A stretch of DNA of 64,000 bases, taken from positions 620,001-684,000 of the forward strand of contig OX637626.1 in NCBI GenBank assembly GCA_951802195.1. Reading direction: 5' to 3'. Of the stretch, positions 24,504 to 35,172 are shown in pieces. The stretch is from Tausonia pullulans. Lineage: Eukaryota; Basidiomycota; Tremellomycetes; Cystofilobasidiales; Mrakiaceae. Made by a program: the position numbers and the translations under genes. Position 1 is the first letter of the stretch, and every line of letters begins with the position of its first letter. The notes beneath the pieces are model-generated. The model did not search any database and was not told the origin of the DNA. It saw nothing but the letters and a program-made list of their open reading frames with translations.

Positions 24504-25738
24504 ATGACTGGCCACACCCTCCATCGTTCGATGCCCTCCCTTCCTCTCGTTACTCTGTTGCTGGTCTCTCTTCCTGCGCTGTAAGGTTCCTCTGTAGCGC
24601 CTTGCTCAAGTCGGGCTTCTCCGTGCGACAAAGCTCATCTCGATGAACCCTCTCCCTCCTCAGGGCCATGGCTCATAGCGCGCACACCAGCACTACGATG
24701 GACATGGACATGGACATGGATATGGGCGATGTGTGAGTCTTTCGTTTGTGCTATTCCGCGTTATGACTAACTGTCCTTCCGAGGGAGGACTGACGTTTCA
24801 GGAGCACGGGCTCCTCTCACATGAGCATGAAGATGTGAGCCAGTCTTAACTGTAACCTTATCCTCGCCCGCAGCTCACGAGCATGCCCCACCCCCAGGTA
24901 TTTCCATGGCACAAGAAGCGACACTTTGTGGTTTGCGTCATGGCAGCCGACGTCTGCCGGCTCGTTCGCGGCCGCCTGCCTTGTCCTCTTCTTTCTTGGC
25001 CTTGTCGACAGGTAAATGACACCGCTGCCAACGAATTCAATACCAAGATTGACAGTCACTGCTTCAGATTCCTCGGCGGAGTCCGTGGTTCGCTAGAGGT
25101 TCGGTGGCGCGCGACGTCAGTGAAGGCATTCTTTTCATCATCCCCCTTGTCGCCGTTGTTGACGCGTTTTTTCCGCATGGTTCAGTGTCGAGCGTCTGCT
25201 GGCAGATGCTGCGGCTCGCCGCCGACCAAGTCACAATTCCTCCGGCTCGTCCGTCTCCTCCTCCTACGAGAAGGAGGACCAAGGCAACCCCTCGCCCTCG
25301 ACAAAACCGACTGCCGAAAACACCTCCCTCCCCATGCTCCCTATCCCCGCCGCCTCAAATCGTGAGGCTCAGAACCCCTTACCCTCTGTCCTCAGCTTGC
25401 TCCCGAATCGCAAGTCCAGGTGCGTTAGCGCGCTCTGTCCTTACATGCCCAAGGTTCACAGCTGATATCCGCACTCAATGCAAAGATGGGCGCCTCCCTT
25501 CGTCTGGCGGGTAGACGTCATGCGAGGCGGACTTCAAGCGTTGCAGACGGCTGTGCACTACACGCTGATGCTCGCAGTGATGTACGTCGAGGGGATGCTC
25601 TCGATTGCATTGAGCTGCGCGCTGAGATAACTTCTTTCTAACAGGACGTTCAACGTCTACTTTTTCTTGAGCATCATCCTGGGGGTGGGGATTGGAGAAA
25701 TACTCTTCGGGCGGTTCTGCGTGGGTACAGGACACTGA
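24504..25738 (+). CDS. High-affinity copper transporter, Ctr family
   Basis: Trimeric plasma-membrane Cu(I) importer. Model: join(24504..24580, 24664..24732, 24802..24834, 24898..25011, 25068..25115, 25186..25419, 25486..25581, 25645..25738), 254 residues. Exon 1 encodes a signal peptide (LPLVTLLLVSLPAL). A methionine-rich ectodomain follows, MDMDMDMDMG and HMSMKM, the copper-collecting motifs. The first membrane helix is SFAAACLVLFFLGLVD. A Ser/Pro-rich cytosolic loop of about 95 residues comes next. Helices 2 and 3 carry the hallmarks MLAVM (MxxxM) and GVGIGEILFG (GxxxG). Starting at the ATG at 24668 instead would drop the signal peptide; the upstream exon joins in phase and fits better. 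Short tail CVGTGH. Strong identification. Confidence 0.92.
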
Positions 25739-27218
25739 AGGGCTTTTTTTTTTTTTGGCGATGATCATGATCTCATTCCTCCTCGCTGATCGATGCGCTT
25801 CTCTGCTGAAGGTCTGGGCGCAGGGAGAGCGAGTGTGAGCGGTTGGGGAGTCGTCAACAGAAAAGCGAGGCCGCCCAGGCGCCCCTTTTTCTCCTTCAAC
25901 CATCATGTCCCTTTCTTCTTCTTTCCAGTTCTTTCCCTCCACGCTTTGTCGATGCCCTGTTATTCGCTCTCGCCTCTAGAGTGTGTGACGCGGCTCGCGT
26001 CCCACTCTAGAGCTTGAAGCCAGCTGGCAAAAGGCCAGGAGAGTGTCGTCTTCTCCATCCTCTTGTTGCTTCCGCCTGCCTTTCTTGCACCTTTTTAAGT
26101 TCATGACCTGTCCATCTTAGTGGCATCGTCATCTATCCCGGTGCGCATAGTAACATAGATAGGCTTTTTGTCCAGCTACCAGTCCCCTCTAGCACTCCGT
26201 TCGCACCGGAGATGAGGGGGCGCCGTGGGAGCTGTGTCTCTCTTCCGCTCTACATCTCTCACCTTCACACTCGATCTCCATTCCATCCTTATGTCGCATG
26301 TGGAGTCTTCCTTTGCGCTGAGCTAGCCCTCGCAGAGGCGGATCCGCGCGCGACGTTGCTCACCCTCCCTTCCCTCTTCTCTCCACCAGCCTTTCTTCCC
26401 CTTCCCTCCCCCCTTTCAGTTGACACGCCTTCTATCAAAGTATCTCGCCTTTGGGGTTTCTCACCAAGGCTGGGAAATAAACGGGGCAAAGATCAACTAC
26501 TCCGGCTCGGCCATCAACCCTTGGGAGACACCAAACTTCATCTCCTTTTGTGGTTAAACAGCTCTGCCACATCACTCTAGTCTTATTTACTCTATGAAAT
26601 GTTCGCTGCTCTCCGCTTATGGTGTGGCGATACGAGAATGACGCGTGGTGTGAATGAGAGCAATAGACAAGACTCATAGGCGTGTGCTGCAAGTGCGCGC
26701 AGACAACAAATCGAGCTCGCCATCTAAGGCGAGTGGCAAGCCACTGCCCACCACCGAGATACATGCCCTCATGAAAGAGGTCGAGAGAAGACCGACGCGT
26801 TGAGAGGAGGTGGAAGCGCGCCTGAGATCAGGCCGCAGTTTCCAAGCGACGACTCGCAGAGGGTCGACGGCGCGGACCACCTGCCTGGCGCGGGCGCGCC
26901 AGGTCCGCGCGAGCCTCGCTCTGAGATTCCCTTCGGCGGGCGGATTTGCACCTCCTCCTCTGCCTTCGACTTGCATTCCCAGGACGGACCTTCAAGGTGC
27001 TTCGCCGCTCCTTTCACCTCTCCTCCCGCTACGCTGCTGCCAGCACGTACTTAGACCGGTTCCCGTACTGACGGACTCAACCACCGACCTCTCCCTCTCC
27101 TTCCTTGCTCGTGCGCCTCGCCTCTGCCGAAAAATTCCCGCTGGCTTCCGTTGCCTCCCTGTAAACGTCCACACCCCTCCCTTCCAACCGACTTCAATCC
27201 GTTTGTTGAATCCTCAAG
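25739..27218. other. Long intergenic region, copper transporter / eL13
   Basis: 1480 bases. A run of about 12 T at 25744-25755 just after the transporter stop may lie in its 3' end. The rest has no convincing reading frame. The last 150 bases before the eL13 start are CT-rich, as expected for a ribosomal protein leader. No tRNA or repeat seen. Confidence 0.5.
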
Positions 27219-28403
27219 ATGGCGATCAGCAAGAACAACAGTGAGTCCGCCATGCTATGAAAGAACTGCGAGGAGCAGGAGCGCGCGAGGCTTCAGAGGC
27301 GACATCTGGCGTCCGTAGAAGCAGAGACTGACTGCTTTCCCCTTCTCTCCTCAGCGCTTCACCGCAACCATTTCCGCAAGGACTGGCAGGTTCGCAGGCT
27401 TTCTTACACAGCTTCTTGTTCCCCTTGCTCGTCTTCAAAGACAGGCTCTGATGCGTTGTCCTGTCTCTTTCTCTCCTCCTATGTGGTTTCTCTCGCGCGT
27501 GCTCGACCTCTGCTTGCCCCCGCCGCCTTCGTCTCTCTTCCTCCTCCGCGCCTGCCAATCCTGCGCGACCCACCTTCCGCTTCGCCTCGCACTTTCTCTC
27601 GCTACCACTGCTGTCGTTCGGACTCTAGGCCCGCGTGAAGACCTGGTTCGACCAGCCCGGCCGCAAGCTCCGCAGGCGCCAGGCTCGTCAGACCAAGGCG
27701 ACCGCCCTCGGCGTTCGCCCCCTTAAGTCGCTCCGCCCGGCTGTCCGCTGCCCCACCGTCCGCTACAACACCAAGATCCGCGAGGGTCGCGGTTTCACCC
27801 TCGCCGAGCTCAAGCTCGCCGGTGTTGGAAAGAAGGAGGCCCGCGGTCTCGGCATCTCGGTCGACCACCGCCGTCGCGGAGGTGACGAGGCTGCCCAGGC
27901 CCTCAACGTCGAGAGGATCAAGGGATACAAGGCCCGGTCAGTCTCTCCTCTGCTTCTCAGGACCTCTCGGGAGGGCTTTTTATCGTGCCCGGGACGCGCT
28001 GCGATGACGGCCCCAAATTTTGGGCGTCGTCCTCGCGTCGCATCTCGGTCCCCACGAGCCTCTCGTCGAGCGGATTCAAGCTATTGGCACGAGAGAATAC
28101 AGAGGACATGTTTTGCTGACGATTGCGCGTTCTTCCCTCAGCCTCATTGTCTTCCCCCGGAAGGCCGGCAAGCCCAAGGCTGGCGACTCCGCTGAGGCCG
28201 ACCTCAAGGCCGAGACCACTCGCGCCGCTATCCCCCTCCCCGTCGTCTACACTCGCGAGGCTCCCCGGGCCATCACCGCCGAGGAGAAGGAGTTCGAGGC
28301 CTACCGCGCCCTCCGCGTCGCTCGCGCCGAGAAGAGGAACGCCGGCCAGGTCAAGAAGCGCGCCGAGAAGAAGGCTGCCGAGGAGGCCGACCTCAAGAAG
28401 TGA
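27219..28403 (+). CDS. RPL13: 60S ribosomal protein eL13
   Basis: Structural protein of the large cytosolic ribosomal subunit. Model: join(27219..27240, 27355..27389, 27629..27936, 28142..28403), 208 residues, the usual length. Start MAISKNN, then HRNHFRKDWQ, VKTWFDQPGRKLRRR, VRYNTKIREGRGFTL, ARGLGISVDHRR, IVFPRK and a Lys/Ala-rich C-terminal helix are all typical of the family. The first two exons are tiny (22 and 35 nt) and introns 2 and 3 are long for this window (239 and 205 nt). Intron-rich 5' ends are common in fungal ribosomal protein genes. Confidence 0.96.
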
Positions 28404-29167
28404 GTTTTGCCTTGAGACGGTTGGGTCGTCTTGCCTTCCGGCGTTTGTGCGGCGGTAGCTGGCGAGATGGCTTGACTATCTGTTGGTCTATTGGTTGGAG
28501 AGCTCTGTTGCTGACCACCTCGGCCTTCTCCTCTCCTCTTCCTCCTCCTTCCCCCTTGGCCTTTCTTGTTTTCCAGGAAGTAGATTTCTTCACAGGGTTA
28601 TGGTCTTCTATGTACGCTTTCTCCGATCCTATGCATCCACGCATCTCTTCATGGGGATAGTCATTCGCTTGCGACAGTCTCTCCTGCTTAGTGCATCTCG
28701 CTGCGAGGAGCGTTTACACGTGAAAGAAGGATATTGCCGCCTTGAACCTTGAATCACCAATTTGTGTCCAAATGAGATCCGTCCCGAAGTACCTGTGCGC
28801 CCGTCTGCTCGTGGACCCGTACCGTCAGCGGCGGCTCGAGATCCGCCCGAAGGCGTGCGTTCCGAACACCCTGAGTGTTGTTTTCCTGTCAGGGCGTTGA
28901 GATTTGTGAAAGTTTTGCAGAACCAAAAGGGCCAAAATATAAAGTGAAGATCGTAGAAAACAAGGAACGAGATTTTTCCAAGGCTGAAAGGTAGTGTCAG
29001 GGAGAATCATGTGTTCGCGTTCTCGAGAGAGTGGCGACACCTTCACGGAGCTGCAGCCTTTTGGCTTCCTTGATTGCTCCACCCCCGTCCCTCTCACCAT
29101 CACCTTCTCGTTATCTCTCGCTCTCTCTCGCCTCTTCCTTCTGTACTACTCACTTTGGTCCATACCT
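28404..29167. other. Intergenic region, eL13 / receptor-like gene
   Basis: 764 bases in tandem orientation. It holds the eL13 3' end and the next promoter, with a CT-rich stretch near 29070-29160. No gene or RNA recognised. Confidence 0.45.
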
Positions 29168-31576
29168 ATGACTCCACTCGCGCTCGCGGGACCCGTCCTC
29201 GTTCGGACACACTGCGCCCTCCACGTCAATCCCCATCTCGCCTCGCCTCTATCTCTCTGCTCACCCTGTTGACCTTCTTCTTACTGTCAGATTGCCGGCC
29301 TCACTCTCTCCACCATACTCCTCGCCATAATTGCCCTCAGCAAATCTGTTCAACGGGAGTGGACTGTGAGTCTCGCAATAGGGGAGGGAGGGAGCGAGGC
29401 TTGTTTACTTCGCAGCCGCGACACGACCCATTCCACACGCTCGCCTGATACGTTGACTCGAGTGAGGACTGACACTCGCTCCTCCTCCCTTCCTCCAGGT
29501 CATCAACCTCCTCATCATTTTCGGTCTTGTCAACCCAGTCACCTACATCTTCCCCTACACCGCCTCTGGAGGTCGTCCACCGGCCGGTCGAGCCTGTCAG
29601 GTCCAAGCGGGCCTCGTCGCTGGCGCGAATCTCATCGCTCCCGCGGCGATATTGGCCGTCTGCGTTCAGGTGGGCGCATCTCTCTTTTTCGACCGACCAG
29701 GAAGAATTCGGGGAGAAGTAAACTGATGATTCTGTTGCTCAGCTGCTGGTGGACTTGATCTCTGTTTCCAGAAGGTCAGTAGACCTGCTGCCAACAGGGA
29801 AGCGGGCAAAAACCTGCGTGAGTGTATTTTGACCTAGCGGAGTTGCGCCTGCGTATTTGATGCTCACCTGCCTGCCTCACTCTCTCTCTTAATTTCTACA
29901 CTCTCTCGTAGCTCATTGTCCTCCCTTGGCTCTTCTATATCGGTGGGATGCTCTCTTCAGTCTTGATCGTACACGATCCGGAACCCGTCATTGCCACCGC
30001 TACGAACCACAACAACACCTCGGCTTCCAGCCCTGAGCAAGAGCCTTTCATCCTTGCCACTCCCTTGGTCAGTCGCCGAATGCTAATATGGCGATAGGGG
30101 ATTATTGACTGGATCCTTCTCCCTCGCTCATTCAGTACTGCCGAATCGAGTCACCCAGCTAGTGCGTCACTACTTTTTCCATCCGTGTTCTCGCCCACAT
30201 CTCCCTCAACCCGACTCTGTGATTCTACTTCATCCACTCAGCTACAAAGCCTCCCACTGGGCCAGCGCCTCTCTCTATACCATCATTATCATCCCATCCC
30301 TCATCATCATCGCCGCCCTGCTTGCGCGCCGCATTGCCCACCTTCTGCGCATCCGCCGCGAGTCAGGAACTGTTGTTCGGCACACCGCGAGTGACCAGGT
30401 CATTTCAGTTGCACTCACAGGGACGGACGTGGCGATCATCGTCCAGGTCTCACTCTTTACCCTCTTTGTGATGACGAGCTTCATGTGCGTTGAGGCCTTT
30501 CTTGACTTTCCCTCTAAATTCGAGTCGCTGACGCCTCTTCCTGCAGCCTCTCCATTCTGAACGCAGCCATCCGCATTGAGATTGCCTGGGCGATGCTCAA
30601 CGCCTGCTGTAAGTACCACCAGACTCTAATGAGCGCATGCACCACCTTCTCCTGACGTTCTATCCTCCTCCTAGCCGGCCTCATGATGGCCCTTGTCTTC
30701 GGCTCTCAATCGGACACCCTCCGCGTTCTCTTCCTTCCCGTTCGCGCATTCCGCTTGCTCCTTTTGTCTCGTAAACACGGCCCCATCACCACTGAGCCAG
30801 GCAATGTCAACAACGAGCCCTACCCGGCACCGCCCCCTCCTTCGCCAACCTTCACTATGGCCAGCTCGATGTTCCCCTCCTCCACCTGGGTCCACGCTGT
30901 CACCAACCCCATTGCCGACACCCCTATCGTCCGCTCGCCGACGGCTTCGCTTGGTTCCGTCCTCCTCTTCAACAAGGATGGCAGCTGGCGCGGTGGCCCC
31001 AACATCGTCGACAGCGGCTTCCCAGGCCCGCCGCCCCCCAAGCGCCCTATCCCGCGTGGCATCGCGTCACCGCCCGCCGAGATCGTCACCGAGGTCGCTG
31101 TCATCCCTCGTCGGCCGCAGACTCCTGGCGCCGACCCGAACTTCGGCTCCGCCCTTTTGGACTGGGATCTCCGTCGTCGGAGCGCTCTCATCGAGTTCGG
31201 TGGCGGTGGCAGGAGCAAAATGGCCATCTTCGAACTGGACGACTATAGTGCCCACGCTCCGCGCGCCTCATCGGCGTCACTCCCTGTTTCAACGACCGAG
31301 ACTGGCAACGACGCAGCGTCCGAGTCCTCTAGCAGCGGCTTGACGGCGCTTCAGGCGCCAGCTCCGTCCCTTGTCTCGAGATTGTCGGTCGACGAGCATG
31401 TCGACGGCAGCTTGTCGAGGCCGCGCCACCCGAGATCGAGACCATCCTCAGGGCCGTCAGCCATGGTCCAGGTGGACGACAGGGTATCGCTCGACTATCT
31501 CCTGACGACGTCAAGGTCATCCGCAGTCTCAATCAGGCCGCCTCCTAGGCCTGCGACTCCATTTGGCTTCTACTGA
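29168..31576 (+). CDS. Seven-transmembrane receptor-like protein
   Basis: Model: join(29168..29200, 29291..29365, 29499..29669, 29743..29817, 29912..30067, 30136..30161, 30242..30484, 30547..30608, 30675..31576), 580 residues. After a short N-terminus come hydrophobic segments matching seven helices: LTLSTILLAIIAL; VINLLIIFGLVNP; LVAGANLIAPAAILAVCVQ; LIVLPWLFYIGGMLSSVLI; LYTIIIIPSLIIIAALLA; VAIIVQVSLFTLFVMTSF; and AWAMLNACSGLMMALVFG. A glycosylation-prone loop (NHNNTSAS) lies between helices 4 and 5 and a basic loop (RRIAHLLRIRRES) between 5 and 6. The C-terminal 270 residues are a Ser/Pro-rich cytosolic tail. This is the layout of a G-protein coupled receptor, but I cannot assign it to pheromone, cAMP, glucose or other fungal receptor classes. 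Ligand unknown. Confidence 0.75.
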
Positions 31577-31782
31577 GCCACCCTTGCTCTCCGTTTTCTC
31601 TCATCACGATGACATCTTTCCCTTTCTCCTCTTGCTCTCCCTGACGCCATGCCCCTCCTCCTCCTCCTCCCATGACCTATGCCCCTGATGCCCCTCATGC
31701 CTTCCGAGACCGGAAGTTCCGACGATGATGATGAGTCCATGTGAACCGCGCGGATGAGCCATCTAGATAGATCTCTCTTCTC

Positions 31783-33153
31783 TCACAGCTTAGACTCTCC
31801 CCCGCCCGTTGCCGTCGTCGACGGCGTCCGCATCCGCTCGGTCAACGCCGCCTTGAGCGTCTCGGGCATGGGCATCTTGCCCCCGGTGTTGTGGTCGAAG
31901 CAGACAAGGACCGTCTCGCACGTCGCGGCGAGAGTGCCCGTCTTGAGGGACCAGGCCTCTTGCTCCGCTGAGAAGCTCGAAGGCCCGAGCGGAGGGGCGA
32001 CGGAGGTAGTGCGGGTGAGGATGACGAGGGAGTCTGGGTGGGTGACAGCGGACTGGGAGAGAAGGGGACTAATGGGTTAGCTCGTTGCAGCAAAAGAGAG
32101 GATGAGGGCGCCGGACCTTGTATTTGATCTGGTGCGACTTGATCACAAAGCCCTCGTTCCGGCCTCCGATCATGTCAGACATCCTGGCCGGGTCGACGGG
32201 AGGCGAATGAGTCGTGAAGAAGCCAAGGCGGGCGTTCTCAAAGTATTTAAGGTAATGGACCTGTAGCAGATTGATGAAAATCAGTCGCATTTGGTCAGTT
32301 CGCGCTCTTAGCAGACGCGCTTTCGATCTGTTGTGCTTGGAGGTAGCGCTCACGTTGTTGACGTGGCGGCTAGACGGGAGCATCGTCAGTAGACAGACAG
32401 AACCCTCGAGAGAATCGAAAAACTCCTCACAACGTGTCCACGTCGCCCCAGGCGATGGGCCTGTCAAGCAGGGTCCGCCCGCGCCTGTCAGCCGTCGTCG
32501 AATGAAGACTTCAACGTTCCATGGATTAACTCACCACTCGATAGCGCCTCGCTGGATGTCGAAGCCTTTGGAGTGAGCAGCTTCCAAAATCTTACGCCTG
32601 TTCACGTTGTAGTTGGTGTCCGAAAGATGCCACGCCGTCAACGGCTGGTCGAAGTTGATGGGCGGAAGCGATTGGGACGTGGTAGAAGAGGGAGAAACAG
32701 ATGACGGCGTTGTAGGAAGTGTAGGGACGACCGTGTAGGACGGGATCTATACGGGAGTGGAGAGGCGTAAGCTGCCAGCTATCACGCCCAAGCAAGGGCC
32801 AGGGAGGAGGAAAGGCAGCCGTACGATGTCGTGCTCATCGGCGGGGCCGCGAACGCCAGCTGCAGAGCAAGAGCAAAGTCAGGATGATAGAGGACGCCCC
32901 AACAGCCCTTATAATGACTTACGAGGAAGGTAGAGAGGGCTCGAGGGGTCCTTGAACTGAGCAAAGAGGCTCTGAGGTCGATCAGCGCGTCGAGAGGAGC
33001 CGAGGGGAGTCAGCCCATCACGTCGCGACTTCCCTTTCTTCTCCCAAGCGAGAAGGCATGACTCACAGCGAGAGGATCAACGGGGTTAGAGGCCATGTTG
33101 CGAGCGTGTCTTTGAAGAACAGTAACCGTCGAAGCAGCTGGTCGTCGAAGCAT
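31783..33153 (-). CDS. Hotdog-fold thioesterase-like protein, probably mitochondrial
   Basis: Likely hydrolyses an acyl-CoA or similar thioester. Model: complement(join(31783..32052, 32117..32260, 32354..32369, 32431..32460, 32535..32746, 32825..32859, 32923..32971, 33067..33153)), 280 residues. The start MLRRPAASTVTVLQRHAR is basic and Ser/Thr-rich, like a mitochondrial targeting peptide. The hotdog core is IAWGDVDTF, RHVNN, VHYLKYFENARLGFF, then GFVIKSHQIKYK and HPDSLVILTR. The D-x-x-x-x-H-V-N-N arrangement is that of 4-hydroxybenzoyl-CoA thioesterase-like enzymes. RHVNN lies on a 16-nt micro-exon. The exact substrate cannot be told from sequence. Tandem with the RWD protein upstream (193 bases apart). 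Confidence 0.85.
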
Positions 33154-33346
33154 GTCGGACCTAGATCGTGTCGCGGTCAGCGTCGCCCGACTCCGTCTTC
33201 GTCTTGCCGGTCGGCGACCTTGGTTACCGGGGCCGTATCCCGTTTTCCGACTCTCTTCTTCCATTACGCCACCATGACTGAAGGATGAACATGGTCTTGT
33301 CGGGCTGGTCAGGCGAGGGAAAGTGTATATGAAAGCCAGCATCTCA

Positions 33347-34770
33347 TTATCCCAGATTCAGCACCTTGCCGAGCACGTCAGGCCCGACGCCTCGAGCCTC
33401 GATCCACTTTCGCACGTCACCCATCTCGCCTCGGTTGCCACTGCGGATTAGTACGCAGAGAATCAGAGAGGCTCTCAATGGGAGGGATCCGAATCAAGGG
33501 AAGATAAGAGCGCACTGGAAACCCCGATGGGTGATGAGATTTGTGATCTCTTGCATCTTGTCAAAGAGCCGCTCAGAGACGAGGGGCTGGCGATGCCGCT
33601 CTGTGACCTCTGTGGAGCATCTTCAGGGTCAGTGGGAACTGCGGAGCCGCCTTGAAGCTCAGATAAAAAGGTAAGGCGAACTCTCTGCGAGCGAAGACAA
33701 GCCGGGTCAAAACCAGCCTTCTTTACGGCCCGATGCAGGACGAAAATGGAGCTCACTTTGAAAGGAAGGGATATCGGACCAGCTGACACTCTGGAGAAGC
33801 CGGACAGTCAGTCAACGGATGGTCGCCGGAGAGAAAGAGTGGGGACCGCACCTTGATCCATCCGAGATACTCTTGGACGGCCATGGGTCTTCCTTCGACG
33901 CAAAGAATGCCCGGCTTCCCTGCGATGCAGTAAACCGGGATTTAGTGGACGATCTCAGGAGTAAGTCAGGCCAACAAACGAGAGAAAGAGGAAAGGCGCG
34001 CGATTCAAGCCTCTATCGCTTCCCCTGTCATCTCTCTTCACCGAGAGAAACTAGAAAATTCTCACCCGCGAGTACAAACCCGGTGAGATTCCAGACGGGA
34101 GCCATTCGGACAATGTCGTCCCGCTTCTCCTTGGTCGAGAGAGACGGCCTGTCCAATACGTAACCGTCGTAAGCGTGTGACTTGTACCCACCTCAACGTG
34201 CACATTTTCTCTCCCGACTCACAACCAGAACCAGACTCGATCAATCCCTAGCTCATCCGGCTCTACGATGACCCCCCCGTTGTTCGCGACAGGTTCAGGC
34301 GTCAATGGAGGAATGAACGAGGGTCCCTCGGATCGGAGGTGCTCGATGAGCATCAGCACGTCGTCTACGACCTCCTCTCCCTCCAATGGGGGCAGTCCGC
34401 TCAACAGCTCTGCGAAGCGACTCCGAGAGAGCCACGCCGGGGGTCGAACGGTGAGTGTCGGTGGCAATCCCCGAGTTGTCGTCGACGAGCTGGCCGTGGA
34501 CGCCGGATCATCTCGAAGACGAAGGACAAGCTCGACTTCGAGCGGCCATGCAAGGTCATCTTGAAGGTGCAGCAGAATGATGACCCGCAAGTCGTCCGGG
34601 AGGGAAGAGGCAAGGTCGGCCGACGACGTCGAGGCTCGGAGGAGAGCGAGGGCCGGAGTCGTCGAGTCGGCAAAGGTGAGCTCCGAGGGGAGCGGAAACA
34701 TCGCTTCGAGGAGCTCGATGGCCTCGAGGATTTTGATGAGGACCTCCTCAGGCAGAAGGTGGGCACTCAT
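33347..34770 (-). CDS. RWD and DUF1115 domain protein (RWDD2-like)
   Basis: Model: complement(join(33347..33440, 33516..33609, 33757..33790, 33852..33919, 34066..34148, 34223..34770)), 306 residues. The N-terminal half is an RWD domain: LIKILEAIELLEAMFP, the DDLRVIILLHLQD strand, LPPTLTVRPPAWL, and helix VVDDVLMLIEHLRSEG. The C-terminal half matches DUF1115 of RWDD2: the start at WNLTGFVLAGKPGILCVEG, then SWSDIPSFQ, VTERHRQPL and HGNRGEMGDVRKW. RWD domains are protein-interaction folds related to ubiquitin-conjugating enzymes; the function of RWDD2 proteins is unknown. All six exons join in phase. Shares a 402-base divergent region with the UVRAG-like gene. Confidence 0.88.
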
Positions 34771-35172
34771 GAACGAAGAGGAGCGATGACGGATGGTGCA
34801 AGGCGGGAAACGCGCCGAGACGAGAGTTCCTCGTTCCCTCAATTACGAGCGCACCTGTCCTCCAATGTGTTGTCTCTTTCTTTGTCGCTTGTCAAACTTG
34901 TCCTACTCCGTTGAAGGGTCTGTTCTATCTCATGTTATTTCCCGGATGTCTCTGCTCTCCGTACACTTGACAGCGGTGCGATATACTTCCTCGACGGTCG
35001 TCAAGAGCAGGCAGACGGGCGAGTCCGACAAGATCGCGGGTCCAGCTCATTCTCTCTCAACCATCATCTTCCCTCCCAGAATCATTCTCACTCTCTCTCT
35101 CAGGCTCCTTTCCGTTGCCCTCTTACTCAGATCCCAGGGTGGCGCTCCTACGTCCAGCTCGGGATTTTGCGG
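34771..35172. promoter_or_regulatory. Divergent region, RWDD2-like / UVRAG-like
   Basis: 402 bases between two divergent starts. CT-rich towards the UVRAG-like start. No recognised site. Confidence 0.4.

Noticed and set aside
24338-24646. Open frame upstream of the Ctr transporter
   Set aside because: Different frame from the signal peptide exon and no domain; it is leader sequence overlapping the real first exon.
27994-28130. Possible box C/D snoRNA in eL13 intron 3: GCGATGA, CTGA, and a 6-bp terminal stem ACGCGC/GCGCGT
   Set aside because: The C box has a mismatch, and the CTGA lies 22 bases before the acceptor as part of CTGAC, which is better explained as the intron branch site. No rRNA-complementary guide could be verified.
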